From NCBI GenBank assembly GCA_016936255.1, contig JAFGYE010000040.1:1-53622 (forward strand): a stretch of 53,622 nt of DNA, read 5' to 3'. Position numbers and translations under genes: made by a program. This document shows positions 32,738-40,868 of the stretch, piece by piece (the first letter of the stretch is position 1; every line of letters starts with the position of its first letter). Source of the DNA: Marinifilaceae bacterium. Lineage in GTDB: Bacteria > Bacteroidota > Bacteroidia > Bacteroidales > Marinifilaceae. Under the pieces are notes generated by a model. That model saw only the letters and a program-made list of their open reading frames with translations. It ran no database searches and had not been told where the DNA came from.

Positions 32738-32763
32738 GACAATTGAAGAAAGAAATACCCCTA
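32738..32763 (-). promoter_or_regulatory. ECF-type promoter, site B (TonB receptor)
   Basis: Minus strand: TAGGGGTA, 10 bases, CAATTGTC, ending 40 bases before the receptor start codon. It is identical to site A in both boxes. The remainder of the 32698-33023 gap holds an imperfect inverted repeat GAAACAGAT/ATCTATTTC (32971-32993) and no other gene. Confidence 0.72.
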
Positions 32764-33023
32764 CTGCGAAACGGAAAAAATGATTTTAATGCGAAAAGTT
32801 TTTTTGAGATCCTTTTCAGGTGATTTTAATGACACCCTCCTTTTTTATTGGTAATGTAGCCACGGTTTAATAGAATAAGATAAAGTAGTCTTTTTATGTT
32901 ATAAAGTAGGTTTAAATTTTTCGATATAAATGTTTTGTTAGCTAATTTCTGTTTTGTAGATTCGGGAATTGAAACAGATAAATGATCTATTTCAGATAAA
33001 TACGAAACGAAAATTACAATTTT

Positions 33024-33383
33024 ATGAATTTAAAATTTTACCAGCAAAAAGGATTTAAAGCAACACTTTGTGCTGCCATTATTCTTATTGCAATACCTAT
33101 TGTAACCGATTTGTACAAAGAATATTTTGTATCAGAAACCGGGCATTTTAAAATAATGGGTGGTTTAAGTATTATTCTGGCCATTGGCTTGCTTGCAAAA
33201 TGGAAATTTGTTCGGCACATTGCAGGAATTCTAACAGGATTTATTTTGTTTGCCACAATATTCATGGCTTTTGCAATGGGCCTGAATTACGCTATGGCAT
33301 ATACAGCATTATTCATCACACTGATTGTACTTTTGGTTTTGCTGAACTCAAAATCGGTTACTGTTTATATGAATTCAAAGTAA
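33024..33383 (+). CDS. Small four-helix membrane protein
   Basis: 119 residues, not recognised as a named family. Four hydrophobic segments: about 14-30 (ATLCAAIILIAIPIVTD), 44-60 (IMGGLSIILAIGLLA), 65-85 and 90-110. The N- and C-termini are short and basic. No catalytic motif. It is followed after 49 bases by another membrane-protein gene on the same strand. An imperfect inverted repeat (32971-32993) in front could be an operator. Confidence 0.55.
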   Translation: MNLKFYQQKGFKATLCAAIILIAIPIVTDLYKEYFVSETGHFKIMGGLSIILAIGLLAKWKFVRHIAGILTGFILFATIFMAFAMGLNYAMAYTALFITLIVLLVLLNSKSVTVYMNSK

Positions 33384-33432
33384 GTTTTATCTAAGAAATA
33401 GTATCTATCAAAAAGAAAAATCTTAAACCAAT

Positions 33433-33948
33433 ATGAATAAAACAAAACAAAACTTTCAGCAGTACCAACGCAGCAGTATCCTTATTCATGCTGCCTTATT
33501 AACTGGTCAGGTGTTTTTCGCATCCTTTGCCGTTTTTATCAATCAAACACAAGGAGCAGTTGTGGCCGGCGATGAAGTGTTGCGCACTATGTTCATGATT
33601 ATGATACCCTTGTTTTTTCTGGTAACTTTTGTCGTTAGCAAATTGGTTGCCGGAAAAAAGCTAAAGCTGGCAAAAGAAGTGGCTGAATTAAAAACTAAAA
33701 TGGAATCCTATAGAGCAGTTAATATCATTAAATATGCTTTGCTTGAAGGAACAGTGTTTTTTGCAATTATTACCTATTTGCTTACCGGCGAATTACTCTT
33801 GCTGGGTTTTGCCGTTATGATTATGCTGCTGTTCGCAACTTATTACCCAACTAAAGAGAAATTGGTTCGGGAATTGGAATTAAATCGTGAGGAGCAGGCT
33901 ATTTTGGAAGATCCTGCTGCAATTGTTGCTGAGGTAGTTCAGCGTTAA
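33433..33948 (+). CDS. Four-helix membrane protein, unknown function
   Basis: 171 residues. Hydrophobic segments at about 14-33, 50-68, 95-112 and 115-133. Between the second and third lies a charged coiled segment (KLVAGKKLKLAKEVAELKTKM). The Q-rich start NKTKQNFQQYQRSS and the charged C-terminal tail (KEKLVRELELNREEQAILEDP) face the cytoplasm by the positive-inside rule. I do not recognise the family. It is likely co-transcribed with the gene ending at 33383. Confidence 0.6.
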   Translation: MNKTKQNFQQYQRSSILIHAALLTGQVFFASFAVFINQTQGAVVAGDEVLRTMFMIMIPLFFLVTFVVSKLVAGKKLKLAKEVAELKTKMESYRAVNIIKYALLEGTVFFAIITYLLTGELLLLGFAVMIMLLFATYYPTKEKLVRELELNREEQAILEDPAAIVAEVVQR

Positions 33949-34037
33949 AACCTCAAGCAAATCTTTGAAATGGAATAGGTTTTCTCAGTTGGGTAATAAT
34001 TACAGTAAATTTTAAAAAAAAAGATATTCGAAAAATG

Positions 34038-34050
34038 TAACTAATAGTTA
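34038..34050. promoter_or_regulatory. Palindrome upstream of second ECF sigma gene
   Basis: TAACTA-A-TAGTTA, a perfect odd-length palindrome 38 bases before the start codon, followed by a related AACTAACTAT. It is a candidate operator; the regulator is unknown. Confidence 0.35.
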
Positions 34051-34087
34051 TGCTTGCCAACTAACTATATGTACACAAACTATAAAT

Positions 34088-34603
34088 ATGGTGAATAAGG
34101 AAAATAAGTTTAATGATATTGTCACGGATAATGGCGAAAGAATTAGGCGGATTTGCAGCTATTACAGTCCCAATCACGAGGATAGGAAAGATATGTATCA
34201 GGATATTTTGGTTAATATCTGGAAAAGCCTTGATTCTTTTAGGGGTGACGCATCAATCAACACTTGGATCTATCGGATTGCAGTAAATACTTCTTTGGGT
34301 TTTACCGGAAAAGCATTCAAACAAATGCAGATGATTGTAGATGTCGATACTGAAAATCTTTCTCTTCTGTTTGATGAAGGCACAAAGGAAAAGCTCGAGC
34401 AGGAAGCTCAGTTGAATCAACTGCAAATTGAGCTAAATCAAATGTCGGTAATCGATAAATCACTGATGTCGCTCATGCTCGAAGGTCTTTCGATGCGGGA
34501 AATTGCTGATGTTATTGGCATTACCGAGCCCAATGTAAAAGTGAAGATTCATAGAATTAAAGAGCAGTTAAAATCTAAATTATCAGGAGGCAAGCATGAA
34601 TAA
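34088..34603 (+). CDS. ECF RNA polymerase sigma factor (second)
   Basis: 171 residues. Region 2: NGERIRRICSYYSPNHEDRKDMYQD, LVNIWKSLDSFRGDASINTWIYRIAVNT. Region 4: LMLEGLSMREIADVIGITEPNVKVKIHRIKEQLKSKL (given as the segment at about 130-165). This is a full ECF factor with a short linker. It overlaps the next gene by 8 bases; that gene encodes a four-helix membrane protein, a plausible but unusual anti-sigma partner, since no zinc anti-sigma or FecR domain is present. The motif TAGGGkTA-N10-CAATTGTC is absent here, so this factor has a different regulon. Confidence 0.9.
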   Translation: MVNKENKFNDIVTDNGERIRRICSYYSPNHEDRKDMYQDILVNIWKSLDSFRGDASINTWIYRIAVNTSLGFTGKAFKQMQMIVDVDTENLSLLFDEGTKEKLEQEAQLNQLQIELNQMSVIDKSLMSLMLEGLSMREIADVIGITEPNVKVKIHRIKEQLKSKLSGGKHE

Positions 34604-35138
34604 CAGTAAGATTTCACAGGATACAAACGGTATGGGATCGTTTATCGATAAATTAAAAAAGGAAGATAATAGTTATGGTAATTTAAGCAGGGGAATGCAG
34701 ATTTTCTATCTTGTAATGATGATAATTTATTCGGCTAGGACCGTAGTTGAATATTTAGAGACAAGAGAAGTTCGCGATTTGGTTAGCGGATTTTGTATGC
34801 CAATTGCATTTTTGATTTTCGTAATTGTTTTTGGAAAATTTCATAAAGAATTTAAATATGTTGATTATTCTTTACCTACAATAAGTATGTTGAAGAATGT
34901 TGTCAAAAGATACAGACCTTTTCAATTCAAAAATATTTGGGTGTTTGTTGCCATGCTGATTGTTAATTTTGGATTAAGCCTGAAGTTATCAGGCGATGAT
35001 AATTTCGTTGAATTTCAGCTTATTTTTTGGGTAGTAATGATTGCAGCAGTTTTGATTGGTTTACTGGTATGGCGGATAAAATATAAAGTTCTTTACGACA
35101 ATGCTTTGGCTCTTATTACTGAATTAGAGGGTGAGTAA
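34596..35138 (+). CDS. Membrane protein coupled to the second ECF sigma factor
   Basis: 180 residues. The N-terminal 40 residues are cytoplasmic and charged (GSFIDKLKKEDNSYGNLSRGM). Four membrane segments follow: about 36-50, 62-82, 112-130 and 140-160. Its start overlaps the end of the sigma gene, so the two are made together. In many Bacteroidota the gene after an ECF factor encodes its membrane inhibitor, and the charged N-terminus could serve to hold the sigma factor. No known anti-sigma fold is visible. Confidence 0.65.
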   Translation: MNNSKISQDTNGMGSFIDKLKKEDNSYGNLSRGMQIFYLVMMIIYSARTVVEYLETREVRDLVSGFCMPIAFLIFVIVFGKFHKEFKYVDYSLPTISMLKNVVKRYRPFQFKNIWVFVAMLIVNFGLSLKLSGDDNFVEFQLIFWVVMIAAVLIGLLVWRIKYKVLYDNALALITELEGE

Positions 35139-35203
35139 TACAAAAAATAATGAATGTAAATATATGATATCGGCTTTAATTTTCTAATAATTATAAAAAT
35201 ACA

Positions 35204-35404
35204 ATGAAGAACAATAAATTAATGATGAGTATGGTCACTTTGTGTTTGTACTTTGTTTTGAAAAGATTTACAGCAACTCCTGACTTTTTGCTTGGGATAT
35301 TGATAGGTACTTCTATTTGTTTTAGTCTAATTGGTCTATTGTCAATTGAGAGGTATCAACGACTGAAAAAATGGAAAAGAAGAGTGCTTGGTTTTGGAAA
35401 ATAA
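35204..35404 (+). CDS. Small two-helix membrane protein
   Basis: 66 residues: a short basic start, two hydrophobic segments (about 7-20 and 28-46, the second FLLGILIGTSICFSLIGLLS) and a strongly basic tail (RYQRLKKWKRRVLGFGK). Not recognised. It is 65 bases downstream of the sigma/membrane-protein pair on the same strand, so it may belong to that unit. Confidence 0.5.
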   Translation: MKNNKLMMSMVTLCLYFVLKRFTATPDFLLGILIGTSICFSLIGLLSIERYQRLKKWKRRVLGFGK

Positions 35405-35487
35405 GTTTTGAGTTTCTTTTTTCACAAAAATAAAGATTGCCAATTGGTGCGGGTGATAAGCTCGTGCCTTTTTTGCAATAGGAATAC

Positions 35488-35799
35488 TTACCTAATCAAC
35501 TTCATTTTCCCAAAAACATTCGATACTACCAAAAGGGGGCCATTTTCCGATTCAAGTGTAAATTCACTGGTAAACAAGTTACTCTGATAGCGGAGCTGAT
35601 TGCAATCTTTCAGGTACTCGGCATTATGATATAGTTTTACAAATTGATGGGAATCTTTACGCCCCGTTTTATCTCCGGAAATGTATTTCATTGTTATTGA
35701 ATGATCCGAATCTGACCAGGAAAAAGAACAGACATCATTTGTTTCTGTATTTCGCCAATCACCATTCATTATAATGTTCATCATTTCCGTTGAGTTCAT
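35488..35799 (-). CDS. Hypothetical small soluble protein
   Basis: 103 residues, not recognised. Beta-rich, with NGDWRNTETNDVCSFSW, HSITMKYISGDKTG and a final PLLVVSNVFGKMKLIR. No signal peptide or membrane segment. The pattern suggests a small beta-barrel (lipocalin-like) single domain. It lies between the second sigma locus and the flavoprotein gene, with the terminator of that flavoprotein gene just upstream of it. Confidence 0.55.
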   Translation of the reverse strand: MNSTEMMNIIMNGDWRNTETNDVCSFSWSDSDHSITMKYISGDKTGRKDSHQFVKLYHNAEYLKDCNQLRYQSNLFTSEFTLESENGPLLVVSNVFGKMKLIR

Positions 35800-35900
35800 A
35801 GCTGTTTGTTTTAAGATTTTGGGTTACTAAAAGTTACGAAATCTTCAGGGATTTATATCAAAAACATTTTTAGCACGAATAAGAAAAGTTGAATAATGCA

Positions 35901-35936
35901 AAAAAAAGACGAGATTCGAAAATCGCGTCTTTTTTT
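35901..35936 (-). terminator. Terminator of the Lpd-like flavoprotein gene
   Basis: A long stem AAAAGACG-x-GATT / AATC-x-CGTCTTTT with one mismatch, a CGAA-type loop (TTCG on minus), and a T7 tract on the minus strand. It immediately follows the stop codon. Confidence 0.88.
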
Positions 35937-35938
35937 GC

Positions 35939-37429
35939 TTAAACTTTTTCAGGTTTCCAACTCTCCAATTTAATTAAATCGGGAAAAGCTTTGGGTTTAT
36001 AAATTGATTTTCCTTCAAAAACCCGCAAACATTCCTGAATTCCCTCACTAATACTTGGGTGAGGATGAACGTTTTGCCGAATGTCTTTCAGAGTTCTTTT
36101 TTGTGTGATTTGGTAGGCAATAGAAGTAATTAGAGTAGAAGCCTGCGGCCCTGCAGCACGCATGCCCAATATTCGATCCTTACCATCATCGCTTACAATA
36201 ATTTTCACAAATCCATCGGTAGCACGCATGGCAACAGCACGGTTTACCAATGAGTTTGAATAGGTTGCAACTTTGTATGGAATACCACTTTTTCGGCAGG
36301 CTTTCTCGTTCAAACCAACAGCCGCCACTTCAGGTTTAAAGAACATTAATGTTGACATATTTGAGTAGTCCAACGGATATTCTGAATTGCCATACAAAGC
36401 TTCAACAATATATCTGCCCTGCAGCTCGGCAACCGAATACAATTGTGCATGCCCCGATACATCACCTGCAGCAAAAATGTTGCACGATTGAAAATTGTCT
36501 GTGGCACAAACTTCATTAATATCAAGATAACCACGATTTGTAGTGTTGATTCCAACATTTTCCAGTCCAATATTATCCAGGTTCGGCATTCTTCCAATAG
36601 CTACAATAGCCACATCTACCTCTATTACTGTTGAATGACCATCCTGATAATCCAGTACAACTTCTAAAAAATCCGGACGTTTTCGAATTGTTCTTAAATT
36701 TGCCGTGTGATGTATAATTACACCGTTGCTTTCTAAATTTTTCCCAACAAAATTACTCAAATCATCATCTTCATAAGGAATTACCTTATGCTGTCGATCC
36801 AATAAGTGTACTTCTGTCTGGTTGTAATTGGAAAAAATAGTGGCGTATTCACAACCAATAATTCCCGAGCCAATAATAATCATTCGTTCCGGAAATTCTT
36901 TTAAATCCATTATGCCTTCCGAATCAATAATTCTCTCATTATCAATCTTAACGTCAGGCATTGGGCGCGGACGGGAACCTGTTGCAATAATGAAATTATC
37001 GCCTTTGATTTGCTCTATTTTGTCGTTGGAAATCACCTCAACAGTATGCGAATCGACAAATTTTCCCCAGCCGTATTTTAAAGTAATATTTCCACAAGTC
37101 TCCGAAGGTTTCGAATAAGTCTCAATTTGCGACAGCATCTGCAATTGCTTTTGTTTTGCTGCCTGTATAATGGTTTGTTGAACTTTTTTGTAATCTACAT
37201 TTAAACCCGATGCCCGGTAACCTCTCATTACCGAGGATGCGATTGAGAAATCGCGGGATAATTCCCACATCGCCTTCGAAGTTAAAGCACCATTCATAAT
37301 ACCGGCACCTCCCAAATGATTCGCCTCGATGATACAAACAGATTTCTTAAAATCGATGGCACGCATTGCTGCTGAGAAACCTGCAGGGCCGCTTCCCAAG
37401 ACAACAAGGTCGTATTTTTCTATATCCAT
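35939..37429 (-). CDS. Lpd/mercuric-reductase-like flavoprotein lacking both redox cysteines
   Basis: 496 residues from ATG 37429; a longer frame adds 30 non-homologous residues. FAD motif VVLGSGPAGFSAAMRA, NAD motif IIIGSGIIGCEYATIF, FAD-end motif NIFAAGDVSG, and the C-terminal interface HPHPSISEG with the His-Glu pair of the disulfide-reductase family. The active-site loop is GGAGIMNGALTSKAMW, where dihydrolipoamide dehydrogenase has GGTCLNVGCIPSKALL, so both cysteines are missing (Gly and Ala in their places). It cannot do dithiol chemistry by the classical route. It may be a transhydrogenase-like or quinone-type oxidoreductase; Sth-type enzymes have already lost one Cys. No pyruvate dehydrogenase genes are adjacent. 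Confidence 0.85.
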   Translation of the reverse strand: MDIEKYDLVVLGSGPAGFSAAMRAIDFKKSVCIIEANHLGGAGIMNGALTSKAMWELSRDFSIASSVMRGYRASGLNVDYKKVQQTIIQAAKQKQLQMLSQIETYSKPSETCGNITLKYGWGKFVDSHTVEVISNDKIEQIKGDNFIIATGSRPRPMPDVKIDNERIIDSEGIMDLKEFPERMIIIGSGIIGCEYATIFSNYNQTEVHLLDRQHKVIPYEDDDLSNFVGKNLESNGVIIHHTANLRTIRKRPDFLEVVLDYQDGHSTVIEVDVAIVAIGRMPNLDNIGLENVGINTTNRGYLDINEVCATDNFQSCNIFAAGDVSGHAQLYSVAELQGRYIVEALYGNSEYPLDYSNMSTLMFFKPEVAAVGLNEKACRKSGIPYKVATYSNSLVNRAVAMRATDGFVKIIVSDDGKDRILGMRAAGPQASTLITSIAYQITQKRTLKDIRQNVHPHPSISEGIQECLRVFEGKSIYKPKAFPDLIKLESWKPEKV

Positions 37430-37656
37430 AAAAACTTTTGTTTGTTGTTTTAAATGGCTGGATTTCGTGCACATTGTATTTGAATAAGATACACTTGAAG
37501 CAGGAAGAATTGCAGCCATTTTTGTGTTTCCTGCGAAATTAGGTAGAAAGATATAAATAAAAGTGCAAACCCATAAGCTTTTATATGTTTTGCGGATAAA
37601 AAAGTCTTTTTCTTACGTTTGGTGTGTCTTATTTATAGTTTGATTTTGAGGAGTTG

Positions 37657-38316
37657 TTAGTAATGTAATTCTTCATTTTTCAACTTCTGATAAGTGTGTT
37701 TATACAAAATTTTGTGCAGTAAAAGTCCCTCTTGTAAGTTCTCGTCACTCATCTCGTTTTCGTGCTCAATAAAATTTGCTGTTTCAAGTAAGTATACATC
37801 ATCTCTAAGGTTTTGGTATTCCTGTTCAATTAAATGTATATCAGCAAATATAAGATAGGGCAGACGACTTAATACTGCCTTTCTCTGATCGTTATATTCA
37901 TCCAAATCCTTGGCTTTGTTATCCGCAAAATAGAATTCCTGTAAACTATCAACAAACGAATCATCACAACTTTTCATCAGAATAATGCGATCTTTTCTTA
38001 AGCGAAAAAGTTCTGCCGGATCTTCTTCAGGAGCTAAATTTTCTTCTTTTTCAATTCCTCTGGTAATAAACAGATAGGAGAGATGAGCCAGTCCAATATT
38101 TTGTTCTTCATCGTCAATCAAATCAAAATGGAGCATCATGATAATTGCCTTTCCCAATTGGGAAATTGCAGTATCATCCCAAAGTAAGAAAGGATCTTTT
38201 TTAAGAATCAAATAAATGGCATTCAAGTCTTTATTACAAGCCCTTATTTTTCCGTTTTGCCCTTTCTCAATAGCTTGTAATATTAGCTTTCGAAGCTGTT
38301 CTTCTGAAGATGTCAT
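37657..38316 (-). CDS. Hypothetical helical protein
   Basis: 219 residues, not recognised. Soluble and acidic, mostly helical (EEQLRKLILQAIEKGQNGK, FADNKAKDLDEYNDQRKAVLSRL). One hydrophobic stretch, AIIMMLHFDLI, is too short for a membrane. No signal peptide. It is 130 bases from the pyrI terminator and on the same strand, but separated from pyrBI by it. Function unknown. Confidence 0.6.
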   Translation of the reverse strand: MTSSEEQLRKLILQAIEKGQNGKIRACNKDLNAIYLILKKDPFLLWDDTAISQLGKAIIMMLHFDLIDDEEQNIGLAHLSYLFITRGIEKEENLAPEEDPAELFRLRKDRIILMKSCDDSFVDSLQEFYFADNKAKDLDEYNDQRKAVLSRLPYLIFADIHLIEQEYQNLRDDVYLLETANFIEHENEMSDENLQEGLLLHKILYKHTYQKLKNEELHY

Positions 38317-38394
38317 GTTATGGGATATTTATTTTTTAGAGGATATAAAGGTAGCAATTATCCTTTTATCAATGGAGGATGAATATTTATTCTA

Positions 38395-38427
38395 CAAAAA
38401 AAGAAGCCCAAACGGACTTCTTTTTAT
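38395..38427 (-). terminator. Terminator of pyrBI
   Basis: A stem AAAAAGAAG/CTTCTTTTT with one internal mismatch and two extra G-C pairs around a 4-base loop; T-rich on the minus strand, 20-some bases after the pyrI stop. Confidence 0.8.
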
Positions 38428-38449
38428 ATGAGGGACAATGAAATGCAAA

Positions 38450-38908
38450 TTATACAATTTCTATGTTTTTGTGATCTGTTATTTTCTCACAATAGTGGCA
38501 TTTCAGGGTAATAGGAGAATTATTTATCACTTTAAAGCGAGTGGTCACAGCTTCTACATTTGTAATGCATTTTGGATTCATACATTTAGCAATACCAATA
38601 ACTTTTTCAGGCGATTCTACAATTTTCTTTTCTGCAACTTTGTAATCACGAATGATATTTAGTTTTGCATGCGGAGCAATTAGTGAGATTTTATTGATTT
38701 CTTCATCTTCAAAAAATTTGTCGGAAATTTTGATGATGGCTTTCTTTCCCAATAGTTTACTTTCCAGATTGTTTCCAAAAGTCACTGAGTTTTTACTTTT
38801 GTCCAATCCTAAAATGGTAATTACCTGAAAAAGATATTCGGCAGGAATATGATCAATTACGGTTCCGTTTTCAATAGCGCTTACTTGCAATTCTTTTTTT
38901 GTGTTCAT
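38450..38908 (-). CDS. pyrI: Aspartate carbamoyltransferase regulatory chain PyrI
   Basis: 152 residues. The N-terminal allosteric domain begins LQVSAIENGTVIDHIPA, the nucleotide-binding start of PyrI. The zinc domain has Cys109, Cys114, Cys137 and Cys140 (CMNPKC and CHYC), which hold the contact with the catalytic chain. It binds CTP/ATP to set the activity of PyrB. It follows pyrB by 31 bases on the same strand, forming the classical pyrBI operon, and ends at a terminator. Confidence 0.96.
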   Translation of the reverse strand: MNTKKELQVSAIENGTVIDHIPAEYLFQVITILGLDKSKNSVTFGNNLESKLLGKKAIIKISDKFFEDEEINKISLIAPHAKLNIIRDYKVAEKKIVESPEKVIGIAKCMNPKCITNVEAVTTRFKVINNSPITLKCHYCEKITDHKNIEIV

Positions 38909-38939
38909 ATGATGATGTGCTTTATTCGTGAGTATGAAT

Positions 38940-39845
38940 TTATAGATTAAGAGCTTTTGCTATGATAGCTTGTCTGGCATAAACACCATTTAAAGCTTGT
39001 TCAAAATAATAGGCTTTTGGATTGGTATCAACATCCACAGCTATTTCATTTACTCTTGGAAGCGGGTGAAGAATTCTCATGTTATCCTTCGTGTTGTCAA
39101 GCATATCGTTTTTTAAGATGTACACATTTTTTACTTTTTCATATTCCAAAGGGTCAGCAAACCGTTCTTTTTGAACACGAGTCATATACAAAATATCAGC
39201 ATCGTTAATAATATCATTAAATTCGGTGTGTTCGAAATATTTGATATTGTTTTTTTTCATGAAAATTTTGTACGCACGAGGAATTTCCAATTCGGGTGGA
39301 GCAATAAAATGGAAGGTAGGATTGAAGTGAGAAAGTGCCATCAATAAAGAATGAACAGTACGACCGTATTTAAGGTCGCCTACCATAAAAATATTCAGGT
39401 TTTCGAGTGTTCCCTGAGTTTTCATGATGGAATAAAGATCGAGCATGGTTTGACTTGGATGCTGGTTGGCACCATCTCCGGCATTAATAACAGGAACATC
39501 AGATACTTCAGATGCATATCGGGCAGAACCTTCAATTGGATGACGCATAACAATAAGGTCGCAATAGTTACTCACCATTTTAGTGGTATCCTTTAAAGTT
39601 TCCCCTTTAGTAACGCTTGATGACGAAGAATCGGTGAATCCAACAATTCTTCCACCCATGCGACTAATTGCAGTTTCGAAGCTTAATCGTGTACGGGTTG
39701 ACGGCTCAAAAAACAATGAAGCAACAACTTTGCCTTCTAATAAGTTGCAGTTAGGATTTTTTTCGAACTCAGCAGCTCTAGCTAATACTTCCAGGATTTC
39801 CTCTTTTGTGTAGTCGTCGATCGATACTAAACTTTTGTTATCCAT
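38940..39845 (-). CDS. pyrB: Aspartate carbamoyltransferase catalytic chain PyrB
   Basis: 301 residues. The enzyme makes carbamoyl-aspartate, the committed step of pyrimidine synthesis. The carbamoyl-phosphate site [15 protein letters not shown] is at residues 45-59; [11 protein letters not shown] and [20 protein letters not shown] follow. The aspartate site includes [14 protein letters not shown] near residue 255. Length and motifs are standard. Upstream lies an 84-codon leader ORF that stops three bases before the ATG and contains a terminator, which suggests attenuation control. The first gene of pyrBI. Confidence 0.96.
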   Translation of the reverse strand: MDNKSLVSIDDYTKEEILEVLARAAEFEKNPNCNLLEGKVVASLFFEPSTRTRLSFETAISRMGGRIVGFTDSSSSSVTKGETLKDTTKMVSNYCDLIVMRHPIEGSARYASEVSDVPVINAGDGANQHPSQTMLDLYSIMKTQGTLENLNIFMVGDLKYGRTVHSLLMALSHFNPTFHFIAPPELEIPRAYKIFMKKNNIKYFEHTEFNDIINDADILYMTRVQKERFADPLEYEKVKNVYILKNDMLDNTKDNMRILHPLPRVNEIAVDVDTNPKAYYFEQALNGVYARQAIIAKALNL

Positions 39846-39848
39846 TGA

Positions 39849-40103
39849 TTAAAAATTAAGTGTGTTTATAATATGATTGTTTTTTTTGGACAAAAAAAAA
39901 CCAACAATTACTATAATTGATAGTAATGTTGGGTTTTTTGATAAATATTCTTGAAAAGGATTATCTAAATAGCCGAAGCGGGAATTAATCCTTAAATCAT
40001 GTTTACTTCGAAATAAATAATGGAAAATGTGTAAAAAGGAGTAAAGGTCTTTACTTCTTTTGGTATAGTTGGCGGTTCTAGATTGAATTAGTTGTATCTC
40101 CAT
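39849..40103 (-). CDS. Putative pyrBI leader peptide (attenuator ORF)
   Basis: 84 codons beginning with ATG 9 bases after a near-ideal promoter, so translation would start almost at the transcript 5' end. The frame passes through a pause-type hairpin (40040-40055), a U-rich stretch, and then the terminator (39892-39932), and stops three bases before pyrB. The peptide (MEIQLIQSRTANYTKRS start, LSIIVIVGFFLSKKNN near the end) has no recognisable fold. The layout is that of enterobacterial pyrL: a ribosome close behind polymerase would prevent the terminator from forming when UTP is low. Role is inference from arrangement. Confidence 0.5.
   Translation of the reverse strand: MEIQLIQSRTANYTKRSKDLYSFLHIFHYLFRSKHDLRINSRFGYLDNPFQEYLSKNPTLLSIIVIVGFFLSKKNNHIINTLNF
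39892..39932 (-). terminator. Attenuator terminator inside the pyrBI leader
   Basis: On the minus strand, a 13-bp stem (CCAACA-TTACTAT with ATAGTAA-T-TGTTGG, one bulged T) with loop CAATT is followed by nine T. It ends about 45 bases before the pyrB start codon, so read-through is needed for expression. Confidence 0.8.
40040..40055 (-). promoter_or_regulatory. Pause-type hairpin in the pyrBI leader
   Basis: AGTAAA-GACC-TTTACT on the minus strand, followed by CCTTTTTACACATTTTCC, a pyrimidine-rich run in which UTP shortage would slow polymerase. Position and order match the pyrBI pause site of enterobacteria. Confidence 0.5.
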
Positions 40104-40112
40104 TCTAGATTA

Positions 40113-40145
40113 CAAATATAGGCATAAATTATTCTGAAAATCAAA
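40113..40145 (-). promoter_or_regulatory. pyrBI promoter
   Basis: Minus strand: TTTG (40142-40145), 21-base spacer, TATATTTG (40113-40120). Both boxes match the Bacteroidota consensus exactly, the best promoter in the window. The predicted start point is within a few bases of the leader ATG. Confidence 0.75.
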
Positions 40146-40232
40146 TCAGAAATCGATTAATTATTAACATTTTTTTTGAGTGAAAAAATCAGTCGGGAAA
40201 TGGATTGGTATATAATGTTGATATCGAAAGAA

Positions 40233-40844
40233 CTAAATGGTTTTGACGTATTCTGTTTTCACACTATCGATCTTCGAAAATTTTTCGATGATTTTACCGA
40301 CCTCACTTTGACGGATACTTAAGGTGATTTGGCAAGTTAGGTTAAAATCCTGCCCCAATTGTTCCGGTTGGTCATCTTTGATAATTTTCATTACATCATT
40401 CATAACCAGATAATCGAAATTAACATCGTAAATATCATTTACAGTCTTTTCAATTATTTCGGCATTGGAAATGGCATCAGCAGCAGCTGTTTTGTATGCA
40501 TGTATTAAACCACTTACACCTAGTTTAGTCCCACCAAAGTAGCGAATAACTACGATTAGTATATTGGTGATATCATTCGATAGTATTTGACCTAAAATGG
40601 GTTTCCCAGCTGTAGATGAAGGTTCGCCATCATCATTTGCCCTGTATTCAGATTTATCAGCGCCAAGCATATATGCATAGCAATGATGGCGGGCATCGTA
40701 GTATTCTTTTTTTAGGTTGGCGATATGCTCTTTTATTTCCTCTTCGCTGGTTACGGGGTAGGCATATGCAATGAATTTACTTCCTTTTTCCTTGTACAGG
40801 CCTTCCGATGCCAGATTGATTGTTTTGTAAGTATCGTTGCTCAT
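40233..40844 (-). CDS. YigZ/IMPACT-family protein
   Basis: 203 residues. The N-terminal UPF0029/IMPACT domain contains the family signature RHHCYAYMLGADKSEYRANDDGEPSSTAGKPILGQI (about residues 52-88) and VVIRYFGGTKLGVSGLIHAY. A C-terminal DUF1949-type domain (about 135-200) follows. In bacteria the family is linked to translation control by analogy with eukaryotic IMPACT, which inhibits Gcn2; the bacterial role is not settled. It lies 24 bases downstream of the DMT transporter gene, so the two may be co-transcribed. Confidence 0.9.
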   Translation of the reverse strand: MSNDTYKTINLASEGLYKEKGSKFIAYAYPVTSEEEIKEHIANLKKEYYDARHHCYAYMLGADKSEYRANDDGEPSSTAGKPILGQILSNDITNILIVVIRYFGGTKLGVSGLIHAYKTAAADAISNAEIIEKTVNDIYDVNFDYLVMNDVMKIIKDDQPEQLGQDFNLTCQITLSIRQSEVGKIIEKFSKIDSVKTEYVKTI

Positions 40845-40868
40845 TCCTTGTTCAAAATACTCGTTGAG

